A stretch of 49,974 nt of DNA, from contig WELB01000183.1 of the NCBI GenBank assembly GCA_009602725.1, forward strand, positions 247,306 through 297,279. Direction: 5' to 3'. The position numbers and the translations under genes were made by a program. Source of the stretch: Spirogloea muscicola (Eukaryota > Streptophyta > Zygnematophyceae > Spirogloeales > Spirogloeaceae). Of the stretch, positions 33,304-44,280 are shown in pieces. The notes beneath the pieces are model-generated. The model did no database searches. It was given only the letters and a program-made list of their open reading frames with translations, and was not told the origin of the DNA. Positions within the stretch are counted from its first letter, which is position 1. Each line of letters begins with the position of its first letter.

Positions 33304-35923
33304 TCAGTCAGTCCGAGTGAATGTCAAGGCCAGTTTCGAACCCATCTTGCCGAGCCATGTCCTATCCTTCATTGTATATGCCCTCGGCACGTCTGAACTT
33401 ACCACTAGCAAGCCACCTACGTCACGTGAAATAGGTGCCATATTCCCTACTTCATGCAGTTGCGCATCAATGGATGACTGCAAGCTGGACCCCTGAAGCC
33501 CCCAGCTGTGCGCAAACAGGGACGCAGCGCTACTCGGAACCAGCGGCAGGAAGTCGTCTCCTGGACCAGATAACAACTTGTCATCAATATTCAGCCGTCG
33601 TTTCGGTGACAACTAGGTATATGATCACACTGGCTATTTTCTCTTCTTTCTTAAGTTGTGATGACGCCAAGCAAGTGCTGCGTGCCCAGAAAGAGCAGGC
33701 AAAGTGGGACAGGGCTAAGCAACTTCGTCAGTAGGAGCAGGGCTTGAATGATGCTTTTCATACCAGATCTCAAGGGCACGTAGAGTGAGGCAGTCTCCCC
33801 CACCGCGAGCCCTTTCAGCTCCGGTGAGTCTGCCGAGGCCTTCTGCACGCGGCCAGCCAGCTCCTCAAGGGCCACGCCCGGCTCGGCGCCGCCAACATCC
33901 CAGCTTCCTCTGGCGCACAAAATCTTTCCGCCTCTCCACACCAGCTGGCATAGATACATGGCTGATCAGCTCCTAAGCAAGCCCTGCTGCTGGAGTGCAA
34001 GCTTGCTGGTGTGGACACTAGCAAGCTTTTTGAAGTGCATGTCAGATTCTCGCATGATCAACAGGTGAAGATGGCAACCTGACTGATCATGAAGTACAGA
34101 GGTCCCACAATCCAAGCTGACTACTTGCATGCTTGATCGTTTTGACCTCAAGCAGAGCCACCACAGCATGGTGCTGCATGGTGTTTCTCTAGGCATGCGA
34201 ATGCAGAATGGGAGGCCTATGTCGTCCATTGGCCGACTTTCCCAAAAGTCGCCAAGGCTCAGGACAGTCATAGCTCTCACCACACCCGAGGTGGTGGTGT
34301 TGCGAAGGATGGCATAGGTCGCCCATGCAAGCTCCTGCCGCTCTGCATCACTTAGGGATGCCGCGAGGAGGAATGACTGGTTGCTTCCTTGGGCTGCCAA
34401 GGCCTCTCTTCCGCCCTGCGCTCTCTGCACACATGCGGCGGAGGATTGCGGCCTGACAAGCTGTACGTGTTGGGCCACAACGTCAGGCATCGTTGACTGG
34501 AAGGAAACATGTCGTATTCTGGAGTCACGAGCCTGGCTACCAGGCGAATGAGCTGTGTTAATATCAGATGCAAGTAAACGTCTAATCCATAGAGAAGACG
34601 TTTCCCATTGTAATTCCTCTAGCGGTGAACATCAATCACTACCGCAAGGACACACGAACAGATTCACACACAGCAGAGCTAGGATCAACCCAAAGGCACA
34701 CAAAGACGTTGGCTTTTACGCAGTTGTCCAGGCGATGTAGAGACCTTGAGCCTCCTGCCGAGATATGGAGTCGCAACGGCTAGGCCCGCCAGCAGCAAAC
34801 CCAGCACCTCCGACCTCTGCTCATTGCGAGCAATGCAGATTTGTCAAGGACTTTCACTCCGTTGCCTCAACTTCCAATATGGCCTGGGGTTTGGAGCTCG
34901 AAGTCTGAGATTTTGAACCTGGGAATTATGTGTGCATGCCTAGATGAGTGAGAGGTTGTCAGGCAGGTGAGTTGAGGAAGGTCCTAATAGCGTGCTGCTA
35001 CTGAGCGGCTGCATTTACCCTGAATTCGCTACGAGCGCAACTGTCCTCGAGCTGGCAGCACGCTAGTAGCTATCCCAGACTCATGTGTCTCATTTACAAC
35101 GTACAATACGAACAGAGGGCAGGGCCTTGTTGCTAAACCCAGCAAGTTGAAGCTAGCGAGGCGGGGGGCCAGCGCGCTGCTCACCCACTGAGCCGGTGCG
35201 ACGGCCCCCGCGGACGCGACGTGGTTGGCGGCCAAGAGGGCGCCCAGCAAGACGCCGACAGCGCGCGGCAGATCCGCGTCGTCGAAGCCGGGGATGCCTG
35301 CGCCCGCGGCCGGCTCGGGGAGGTCAAGGTCCTGGCTCTAAACCCTAACCCTAGACCTAACCCCTAAACCCTAAGTCCCTGACGGCATGGCCGTCTCTGC
35401 GCCTATTCGAGGTCTCTCCCCGACGGTCAGCGGGCCTCGGTGTCCTTTGCTCTTTGTGCAAAACAACACAACAACTCACTGATTTGTTCCTCTTCATAGC
35501 GACCTCTACATGCTAACTCGTGGTTACTGAGCGGGTCAGCTTAGCAGCAGCTACTGTACAGCTGATAGAGTGCTTGCCGTTGTACTTGGCCACTCAGCCC
35601 TTCCATCAATCAGTACACACTCCATTCCCTCTTCTCTGTCTTCTTGCTCTTTGTACAAAACAATACGACAACACAAGAATTGTTACCCATGTCATAAGAA
35701 ATACAGATTTGGGCGCGAGCCCGCTCGCACCGAGGGTGAAGCGGAAGACGGTGACGTCGAGGTCCGGCCCGCCGCCACCACCGCTGCCGCCGCCGCCGCC
35801 GGCCACCGCGACCGCCACCGCCGGCGCCGCCGCGGCCGCCGCCATGGGCGGCGGGGCTGCCGCGCGGTGCGCGACACTCCGGAAGGCTTCGTGGCGCTGT
35901 CCACTACTGAACGTCCGAGGCAT
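33304..35923 (-). CDS. CCB2: CCB2, plastid cytochrome b6 heme c(i) attachment factor
   Basis: Six minus-strand exons (35731-35923, 35185-35297, 34745-34819, 34281-34424, 33764-33944, 33304-33560) join in phase: 963 nt, 320 residues. CCB2 (HCF208), with its relative CCB4, belongs to the system that attaches heme c(i) to cytochrome b6 on the stromal side of thylakoids. The start at 35923 gives an Arg/Ser/Ala-rich plastid transit peptide. Conserved blocks follow: VTVFRFTLGIPGFDDADLP, a first hydrophobic segment (VLLGALLAANH), RSEVLGLLLAGLAVATPYLG (second membrane segment), LAWATYAILRNTTTSGV, WRGGKILCARGSW, LAVGETASLYVPLRS, FLPLVPSSAASLFAHSWG and GGLLVVSSDVPRAYTMKDR. Intron 1 (35298-35730) contains a telomeric repeat and a retroelement tail. 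I cannot fully exclude CCB4. Confidence 0.87.
35336..35376. repeat. interstitial plant-type telomeric repeat
   Basis: About five imperfect CCCTAAA units ('ctaaaccctaaccctagac' then 'ctaacccctaaaccctaa') lie in intron 1 of the minus-strand CCB2 gene, 39 bases from the exon 2 acceptor. The unit is the Arabidopsis-type telomere sequence. The chromosome does not end here, because CCB2 exon 1 lies beyond it, so the tract is interstitial. Confidence 0.85.
35480..35680 (+). mobile_element. retroelement tail fragments inside CCB2 intron 1
   Basis: The plus strand reads SDLYMLTRGY-stop (stop at 35528-35530), the tail signature. It is followed by a stretch reading CLPLYLATQPFHQSVHTPFP that parallels the CLPLYLAILAFNCFKYTKFF of the copy at 49.9 kb. 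The order is inverted relative to the coding element (tail before its upstream part), so two truncated copies are joined. Both lie antisense to CCB2. Confidence 0.65.
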
Positions 35924-35924
35924 C

Positions 35925-37085
35925 GATCGTGGGCTTCAACGTCGCTGGACCGCTTGCCCAGGTGAGCCGTGAGCGGCGATTCGTATCCTCCCAACGGTTC
36001 TTCCGTCGCATTGGGAGAATTGTTCCCTACTTGTTTTTCGGTTTCCTTTCTGGGCTGGCTTTTCACAGCCCTCGCCCTCTTCACATTCCTCAGGGCTGGC
36101 CTCGCACGGCCATTGCCGTACAATGGAGGTGGTTCCCTTTAGGAAGTGCCCCTTCTATCGTTTGGGCTTGCCTATTGCAGCTATACTTCTCACAGCCATT
36201 GCTTACAATGTAGGAGCTGTTTCTCTTTCACCACCATCAGCCTTACATGACTGTCTTGGCGCGCACAAAGCCAGGCCACTGGCTTGCGTGATGGTGTTGC
36301 AGCGCCCCAGTTTTGGCTGTCAGGGGAAATGGAGTGTACTGGAGTGTGTCAGGTATGTACGTGCTCGCTCGTGGATATTAGAGTCCTCCCTTCAGTTGTG
36401 TTTTCTTTAGCCCTTCTCTCTTACAAGCAGTGTACTGGCTTGATTTGACCTCCCTTGGTACAACACGCACCGCGCTTCCTCTCTCTTCACAGCATTCGCC
36501 AATTCTAGGATTGCTGCTTCTTCTTAGACTTCGTCCATCCTTTTGTGGGCTGGCTTTTCACAGCCCTCGCCCCCTTGGAAGAGCTGCTTCTTCTGTGGAC
36601 CTTATCCATTGGGCCACCTTCGGACCTCGTTCCCACTTCAGTGGGCTGGCCTGTCACTTCCATCGCCTCCTGGTGGAAGAGCTACTCTTCATTGGGCTGG
36701 CCTTGTCGTTCTTAGTTGCTGGCCCTTCACAACCGTCGCCCCCTTTGAAACAGCTGATTCCTCTCACAGCCATCGTGCCCTTCTGCAGTGCATTCTTCAG
36801 GCTGGCCAGGAGCAGCCTCGGCGGCTGGCCTTGGCGGCCGTGTTGCAGGCCCGAGCAATTCTCATTGCCAACAATCTCCTGCTTGCCCATCGAGAGGTCG
36901 GTGGTGCCACTTCTTGCCGTACCCCAGGGTCGCTGTGGGGAGGAACCAGCCCAACTCTGGAGAAGCGCCGGGAGCCCCGATACCATTGCTCTGGGCTGGA
37001 TGAGGGGAACTTGAGTTCGAAGCAGTGACCTCCTGGCAAATACACAAAGTCGCGGGCAAGATGCGGAACCTGTTGATTTCTGATC
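35925..37085 (+). repeat. repeat block between CCB2 and GCP3
   Basis: Immediately 5' of CCB2 the plus strand reads VGFNVAGPLAQVSRE, a piece of the retroelement tail coding sequence. Hairpin units or diverged halves follow at about 36045-36110, 36540-36580 and 36640-36700, with a 'tgtactggcttga' motif near 36430 shared with 7.8 kb and 49.3 kb. Long plus and minus open frames (for example 36430-37014) are made of this repeat and code for nothing recognisable. Confidence 0.55.
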
Positions 37086-37090
37086 ACAAC

Positions 37091-40000
37091 TCAAACTGCT
37101 GGGCTCAGTGTCAATGTCCTGCTGTAGTAGCCTGAGAAGTCCAGCCGGAAGAGCAGGTACTGCACGTTCACGGGCTTGGTGATAGCAAGCTGGCTCAGAA
37201 ACCCCTCAAGCAGGCTCGAGAACTCGGCAGCTAGGGCCTGCAGCTCAATGCTGAACTTGCGCAGCACCGATGCGGGCAGGGAGTGGTACGCCAGCTCCTC
37301 CTCGGTGGAACCCCACCGGCCGGCCGCCGAGCGCCGCGCCATCTCCTGCGCAGCCACTTCTCGCCTGCACATCACAAATCAAACCTGAATAATCAACTTG
37401 GCTTGTCTATGTCTGCAGCAGTCATGTCCTGCGTCTCACTCTACTCGTATATCTCATTCATTCCAAATCCCTGTTAAGGAGCTTGTCATCCTCATGGGCA
37501 TGGACTACAACTCAGCTGAGCAGCTGTGACAAGACCAAGTTTTGTAAGCAAGGAGCAGTTGCAGCAAGGACGCGCTTACTTCTCATGAGACTCCTGCAGG
37601 CTGGTGTGGAGTGAAGCAACAAATTCGTGGAAGCGCAGAATGCACTCGAGGGTCCTCATAAGCAAGCTCTTCAGCAGGCTAGAGTCTCGGCCAATGAAGG
37701 CCTTAGCCAAGACCGCTGCCAGGAAGGCCTGCAAGGCACGTAGGTAGTCATCCAAGCACTTGCCAGCCTGTACAATCCACGGGCCAAAAGTGCTAACATG
37801 TCACCGCCAAGTCCTTCAAAGATGCTCGAGGTGCTTGGGTCTGCAAAAGTCGTGCATGCATGCACTATCTCGCATAACCAGATTACCACAGACCATCTGA
37901 TGCACTCCACTGCTGGCTGAGAGCTGCTAAACGCACCTGGACGTTGCTCAGAAAAGATGCCCAAGATGTCTCCACTACCTCCAGCATGACGTAGTACTGG
38001 AGGTTGGTCATGAAGTTGTTCATCTCGCTGCGTAGGAACTCACTCTGCCGCAAGATGCGAGCTAGCTCCTTTTCCCTCTCTTGCCTCGCAAGACGGGAAC
38101 TAGCCTGCCTCACATATGGTGCTCATCATAGATCAGGATTCTATGTCAAAGTTGATGCACCCCAAGAGGATGCATTTGTGACCTGCAAGGAGGAAATCAT
38201 GGAGGAAGCTTGCAACTACAATGAGGGCAATCTTTGATGAGCAGAAGCCTTGCAAGACATTGTTTACCTTCAGGAGTGTCCAGGCTGCATACACGGAGCT
38301 CTCGACGCGCTTGAGGTGCCAGAGGAACCTAAAGGCAGTCTGATAACCCTGAACGGAGGCATGTGTGAAGAGTGCAGTCAGCGGTATCTCCAGGTTGTAC
38401 TCCAGCTTGAAAATGGCCCAACCATCATCCGAGCCCCTGCAGGAGCAATAGCAGGCCTCAGCTGGGGCAAGCAACCCAGGAAAACAAAGCAAGGGAATCT
38501 TGGAAACAATCTGGTATGACTAAGAAATAAGAGTAGCTATAAACAATCACACATATGCAAAGACTTCATGGTCATTGATGCTGTGGACTAACTCCCTCTT
38601 GTCAAGGCTGTGCCACTGGGCCTGAGACTGACGGGGTCATTTTGATATGTAAGTGGCACCTCCTTACAGCATATCTAAGGAGTGGATGTTCAGACGGTCC
38701 AGGTGCTCTGCATCATGGTACTGTGCGCTGGAGGACCTCTTTGCCGACTCCAGGATGCCAGACAGGTCGAACATGCTCACTGTGCTGGCTGGTTTCGAGA
38801 GCTCTGGAGCTAGTGTGTCCATCAGGCACTGTGTATGAGGCATCCATGCAGGCAACGTCAGTCGCCTGTGTTGATTATGGACTCCAGAAACGTCGTACCC
38901 CAGCAGAGATTGCAGTGCGGTCCACCAAGTACATGTCATTCTGCAATAAGAATGAATGAATTTACCTGTATGAACTCTCCTTGTCCCAGTAGGAAATACC
39001 GCTTGAATGCTCCACAATGCTCCATGAATTTGTACTTATCCAGCATGACCTAACGTTTGATAAGATCCACAGTACTCAAAAATGAGAAGGAAGAAATGCT
39101 TTTCATCAATAGCACACCAGCACTGTGATAATCATAAGACAGAGATGATACCACTGGCCAAATCGAGCTTATAATATACTTACTTGCGTTGAGGGTATGT
39201 CGATCCTACCTTGAGAAGATATTGGTCAATCTGACTAGACACCTTCTCAACCATTAGCTCCAGGGCTTCTGTCTTCCCATAGGCTATCTTCACATCCTCG
39301 ATGCCCAAAGATGCGACAGCCCCATCTGCAGCCTCCATCCAGCCCCCATCATTGCAACATCTGCATCCACAATCAGCTTCAGAGATTCTTTGGCAAATCC
39401 TTTTCTTCAATCAACAAATGTGGAGGCACCAACACATAGGTCATGAATGACGCAGCACGATAACTTCACATTTATTACCTACCGCTTCAGGAAGTTGATT
39501 GACTTCCCGCATCTGAGGATCTTAAGTGCCATCGATCTGGAAATGAAAGTTGGTAGCATGGCCTCATTGAGCCTGCAGCCGAGCACAGTAGTGGCATCTG
39601 ATCTCAGCAGACTTCATTGCTACTCTTATTCATCTGACTTCAAGCGTGTTGCTGAAGTGCACATTGACGCTTTATATTGGTCATTGAGTCCCCACTCCTC
39701 TATTTAGCGAGTCCAGATTGCAAATCTCTGAGCCATACTACTAGTTGCAAACCTGAAACCTGAGCTCCACAGCCTCTCCTCTTTGAAGTCGCTGCTCTGG
39801 ACGATGAACATCTCTTCCTGGGAGTCCGTGAGGTTGCCCTCCAAGATCCACTTCCGGAGGATGCTTAGATAGGAGCTGCAGCAGCCCTGGAAAATATGCG
39901 TCATGAGCTCATGCTCCTCCCGGATGCCAGGACGCGAGCGCTCGTAGACCTTGCCAATCATGGCTCCTCCTTTCAGGCCCCTGTCAAGTGCTGCAGGTGT

Positions 40001-42365
40001 ATCTAAGGCTCTAGAATGCCATCCTACGTCCTTGACTGGAATACAGGATGAATGCTCCACTGAGAGCGAGCTATGCTTCTGCAGAGCTCTGTGCATGAGA
40101 CAATGTTTCGATTACTCCTGCAATGACATGGCACATGAGCCTTATGCCCTCAATTTGGTACTTACTTGCAAACACTCACAAGCTCACAAAGCAGTCGCAT
40201 CTTCCTGAGTGGTTCTCCAAGCCAGCAGTACAAACGCCGCAAGGTGAGGTAGGACAATGGATCCGTTGGTCCGCCCTTCTCATCGGCATCGAGCAACTCA
40301 GACACGGCCTCGGGGGTGCTGTCCGACATAGGTGAGGGTATGGGTAGGAGGGCCTGCATGTCGTTTCAGCCCACTGCAAGCTTGAATGATGTTGATCCAT
40401 GAAGTGAAGAGGACATGAAGTGAAGAGGACACGCAAGCGCAATACAGCTGTTGCTATTTATCCCCTTGATGACCACAGATCCATGATGACCGCTTTACGG
40501 TAATCATGGATCTTCAGTCAGTAGCTTGTCTGCACTTGTGCAACATGACATCAACTGTCCACAGAACTTGATAAAGGACTTGCAGGTCATGAGCAGCCAA
40601 GTGACCAGGACATGTTTCTTATTGACGAACCTGCTGCGCAAGCTTTGCAAGGAGAGAGTAATATTCCTTGATCTCCTCATGGACGACTTGGCAAAACCCC
40701 TGCAGAACAATGATAAAGGTCAAAGTAGACTGAGCATCTTATAGCCGATGCTTGCTGCTTGTTGATATAGTCATAATCTATTCATGTGAGCAAGACCATC
40801 CTTCTGGAAGGGTTGTCATAGCCAGTTGCCTTGGCTACTCAGCAGCTAGCGCAACAAACAGCACGTTATATCCAAACTTCACCTTAAACCTGCAATACCT
40901 GTGGTGCAAGATGATGGCGAATATCTTGGACTCATTCACAACTTTAGTAGTGGCTACAGCACAGAATCCGCAAGTAGTAGACAAGCTCATTCACCTGCCA
41001 GACATGACCATCTGCGTCCACCTGGCCCTTCTCCAGCTTCTCGAGCACATCGAGTCTGAGCTTTTGATAGAGGCAGCCAGCCTCCCCGAGTTCCTCCACC
41101 ATCTTCTTGTGTATCTTGGGCACTTGCACGTCATCCTTGACCTTGTAAACCTCAGCTTGAGCATCATACGCAATGTATTTGCTGTCAATTCCCTGGCAGG
41201 CATACAGCACCCCACTCACAAGGTCCTCCTCTAGCACGCCGTCCTGCCAGCCCTGCCAAGTCCATGAGTCGCTATCAGCATGTGTAGTGAAGGGCCACCA
41301 TTTCTCTTAGGCACAACATCATAATCACCATCTGCAACCACGGATAGCCTATCCAAGTCTCTCAATTAATGAGCTTGGTCAAACCTCAAGCATCCATTGT
41401 AACTCTCATGGCCAGCCATCCTATTACCAGCTTATGCATGAAGTTCTTCCACGTGATTATCTTGGCAATTTCCATAGCCTTGAGCGTGTCCTCAGGTGCA
41501 GGCCGTCTCCTCTCGACTTTTGCAGGCAGACTGTCTCCAGGAAGGTTGCGAACGTTCTTAGAGTTGGAGGTGATTGTGTCAGAGTCGGAGCTGATGCTAT
41601 GGGCAGTGGCCGACGTGAAGTGCTTTGCATAGCTCCAAAGAGGATCACCCCCATCGCTTGAGACGTGCTCATTGCTCGCTTGCTCTGATATCCTCAGGAG
41701 GAGGTGGAGAAGGGCAGCCCGGCGTTGAATGGCGCCAGGCCCGCTGCCTGCTGAGAGCTTGCTCACAAGCCTGTCGAACTTAGCCACATCCTCTGTGCGC
41801 TTTGCCTGTCATCCAGCAGATAGCGTTTCAGCTTTCCGGCACTAGGTGCTGGCGAAGCGCATTGAATGGTTTGCAGACTCAGGCGTTCGATGCAGCTACC
41901 AGCCTGCATGAGGCAGGTGACTCATCGTAATCCGCCTCTCAAGAGCGCCTCCTCAGTGACAGGCCTCGATACTCAATGTGTGAGCTCAGAGGCAACATAT
42001 GGCCGTCTGGTCACAAACGAAGTTAAGCAACGACTTGAGCAGACGAAGACAGACTGCTGCTGGAGGTCCGGCTCCTTGGCGCCGTCCCTGTACGCGACTG
42101 TCGTGGGATAATCTGGGACGTACTAAGGAGCGACTATAGGCTGGCGGGGCAGTGCGGCTACCTTGGCCAGCCTGCGGCGCACGGCCTCGGCGGCGCCGGC
42201 CTCGGTGAGCTCCAGGCTCGCGCCCAGGAGGCTGCCGGCGACGCGCAGGCAGAAGCTCTCGGCGGCGCGCCGCTCGGCCGCCGCATTCCCGCCGCCGCCG
42301 CCGTCGCGCCACAGGCACCCGACCAGCTGGCGCACGAGCTGCGGCACGTTGTCCTCCGCGGCCAT
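37091..42365 (-). CDS. GCP3: gamma-tubulin complex component 3 (GCP3/SPC98)
   Basis: Fourteen minus-strand exons join in phase to 2610 nt, 869 residues: 42162-42365, 41428-41805, 40995-41252, 40631-40699, 40166-40353, 39753-39980, 39483-39572, 39210-39360, 38966-39049, 38668-38828, 38268-38436, 37937-38104, 37580-37767 and 37091-37364. GCP3 pairs with GCP2 and gamma-tubulin in the small gamma-tubulin complex that nucleates microtubules. GRIP1 blocks: LVSGVLYACQGIDSKYI, GFCQVVHEEIKEYYSLLAKL, LTLRRLYCWLGEPLRKMRLL, KWILEGNL and ILRCGKSINFLK. GRIP2 blocks: EHCGAFKRYFLLGQGEFIQ, TLAPELSKPASTVSMFDLSG, FRFLWHLKRVESSVYAAWTL, EMNNFMTNLQYYVMLEVVE and VQYLLFRLDFSGYY. Length and order match plant GCP3 (about 840 residues). 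The start Met at 42365 is followed by a Gly run from a GCC repeat. A Ser/Thr-rich low-complexity linker lies in exon 2. Confidence 0.95.
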
Positions 42366-42639
42366 GCCGCGGCCTCATCGCGGCGGGGCTCTCGGCGGCG
42401 GACCCCGCCGGGCCATACCCGCGCCGGCGCCCGCCATCGTTGCGCAGCGAGAACCCTTGCCACCGCCGCCGCCGCCGCCGTCGCCGCCGCAGAAGGCGGC
42501 GGGGAAGGCGGCGCGCCTGGCGGCAGGGGGCGAGTGCGTTTGAGGCGTTGCCGCGCGCGGGAGATCGCCCAGCGCTCCTTCGGGCTCTCCGTTGACGGGC
42601 GAGGCCCCGTAACGGGAAAGCTACTGAACTCCCCCGCCG

Positions 42640-43140
42640 TCTGGGCGTACCCCGTCAAGCTGGCTGTCCTGCCTACTTTCTCTGGGCTGGCCAATCACAG
42701 CCTACTGGACGATCCAATCCCTTTTCCATTCCCTTTTCCGCTTGTCTGGCTCCTCGGACACTGTTCATTCTATTTCTGGGCTAGCCAACAACGGCCATCG
42801 CCCTCTCCTATCCAGCAAGCGCGGCCAGATTGACTCTACCTCCTCTTTTTGGGCAGGCCTCTCACCGGCACTTTCTCACAGGCATTCCCTTTACACTATA
42901 AGAGCTGTTCCACGACTATTGTGTGCGTTCTTCTCATTTACCTTTCATATCCGTCATCCCTTTAGGAGAGCTATTCTGCATCACTGCAGCGGTCCATGGC
43001 CCACGCTCTGCATCTGCGAGCTGGCCGTGCTCTCGCTGCGGGCTCTGGCTTTCGTCAGGGTGATAGCTTCCCGGCAGCTAGTCTGTTGGATCTGAGGCTC
43101 CTCACTCGTACTTACTGAGTGATCCATCCTCCCCCTGTTT
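42640..43140 (+). mobile_element. retroelement tail with hairpin units upstream of GCP3
   Basis: The plus strand reads QRSMAHALHLRAGRALAA (from about 42988), then SGFRQGDSFPAASLLDLRLL and TRTY-stop, ending at 43118, another intact-looking tail. Hairpin-derived units precede it at about 42680-42705 and 42772-42800. The copy lies within 650 bp of the divergently oriented GCP3 start and could affect its promoter. Confidence 0.7.
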
Positions 43141-43194
43141 TACCATAGCATCCTCAGGCCCCTTTGTAGCTGCTCACCGCTCTTAGGCCCCTCT

Positions 43195-43475
43195 GAACCT
43201 TTGTGCATTCTTTTTGGGCTGGCCTTTCGCAGCCCTTGCCCCCATTGGGAGTGCCACTTCTTCACTGTGCGTGGGCCGGCCCAAAGTCCCCTCATGTTGT
43301 CCTTGACACAAGCTCTTCCCAAAAGTAGCGATGACTGTGAAAGCCAGCCCAAAATGAGTGGATAAGTCTGAAGGGACCGGAGGGCGCCACACAGCTGCGC
43401 AAGTGAATGGCTTCTACAAATCAATGCTTAGTAGTTCTAGTCAGCAGCCGCAAGTCAGAGTAGTTTGCAGCCAGA
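43195..43475. repeat. head-to-head hairpin pair and minus tail remnant
   Basis: A plus hairpin unit (about 43207-43258, 'gggctggcctttcgcagccc') and a minus unit (about 43325-43360, 'gactgtgaaagccagccc') face each other. Immediately right of the minus unit the minus strand reads a degenerate SDLRLLT segment (about 43435-43465). Two elements in opposite orientation are thus joined 3' to 3'. Confidence 0.65.
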
Positions 43476-43533
43476 TAGTTGTCACCATAGCGATCCCTAG
43501 AAGCAGCCAGACAACGAACACGACTCCTTGACC

Positions 43534-44013
43534 TGTCGTGCCATATGATGTCGGCTGCCATATAACGTTGATGAGTTGGATTAGCACAGAAGTAGCCGAC
43601 AAATCATCCCCACGTGATCAACAGAGCCAACCAGCAAAAGTAGAAGGATGACTTGCAATGTTTAGATGATATACTTTGCAGAAATAAATAATACGTAAGG
43701 AATGGTAGTTGCAGTTATCTGGTAGTTGGAGCACAGCTGGTGAATTTGATGTCTCAATTTGATGCACTTGATTTTGATTATTTTGGAGACATCAAATTCA
43801 CCAGCTGTGCTCTAAACACCAGATAATCACAACTACCATACCTTACGCGTCTTTCATATAAAATTCTGCAAAGTATATTATTGAAGCATTGCAAGTTATC
43901 CTTCTACACTTGCTGGTTGGCTCTGCTGATCACGTGGGGATTGATTTGTCGACTACTTCTGTGCTAATCCAACGCATCGGCGTTATATAGCAGCGGACAT
44001 CATACGGCACGAC
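43534..44013. repeat. 0.48-kb foldback palindrome
   Basis: Arms of about 235 bp are imperfect reverse complements, with centre near 43773. Landmarks: 'gtcgtgccatatgatgtc' against 'gacatcatacggcacgac', 'ttggattagcacagaagtag' against 'ctacttctgtgctaatccaa', 'ccacgtgatcaacagagcca' against 'tggctctgctgatcacgtgg', and the core 'gctggtgaatttgatgtct' against 'agacatcaaattcaccagc'. AT-rich and non-coding, without hairpin units. It looks like a distinct foldback or MITE-like family. Confidence 0.9.
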
Positions 44014-44280
44014 AGTCCCCGAGGGCCTGGAGGAGGTGCCACAGCGCCAGCTCTGCATTTCAAGCTCTGCCCCGAGCTAACTCACTAACTCGCTCGTGCC
44101 CTTGCTTCCATCATATCACGGAGGGGCACTGGGCCCAGCCGCTGCACGCTCTGCCCTGGCCTTGACCGCTTAACTATGCCTATATATAAGTACACGCAGG
44201 CATACAATTATGTGCATCGACTTCCAGAAATCATACAACTTCTCAGAAGATTGTGACGCTCTTCCAGGATAAGCCATGCC
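44014..44280. other. short spacer before ARMH3 3' end
   Basis: Spacer between the third palindrome and the stop codon of the minus-strand ARMH3-like gene; presumably that gene's 3' UTR. No coding sequence or repeat is recognised. Confidence 0.4.

Noticed and set aside
36430-37094. Overlapping open frames of 146-194 codons
   Set aside because: They are composed of the dispersed repeat (FWAGLSQP-like readings of the hairpin unit), so are not genes.
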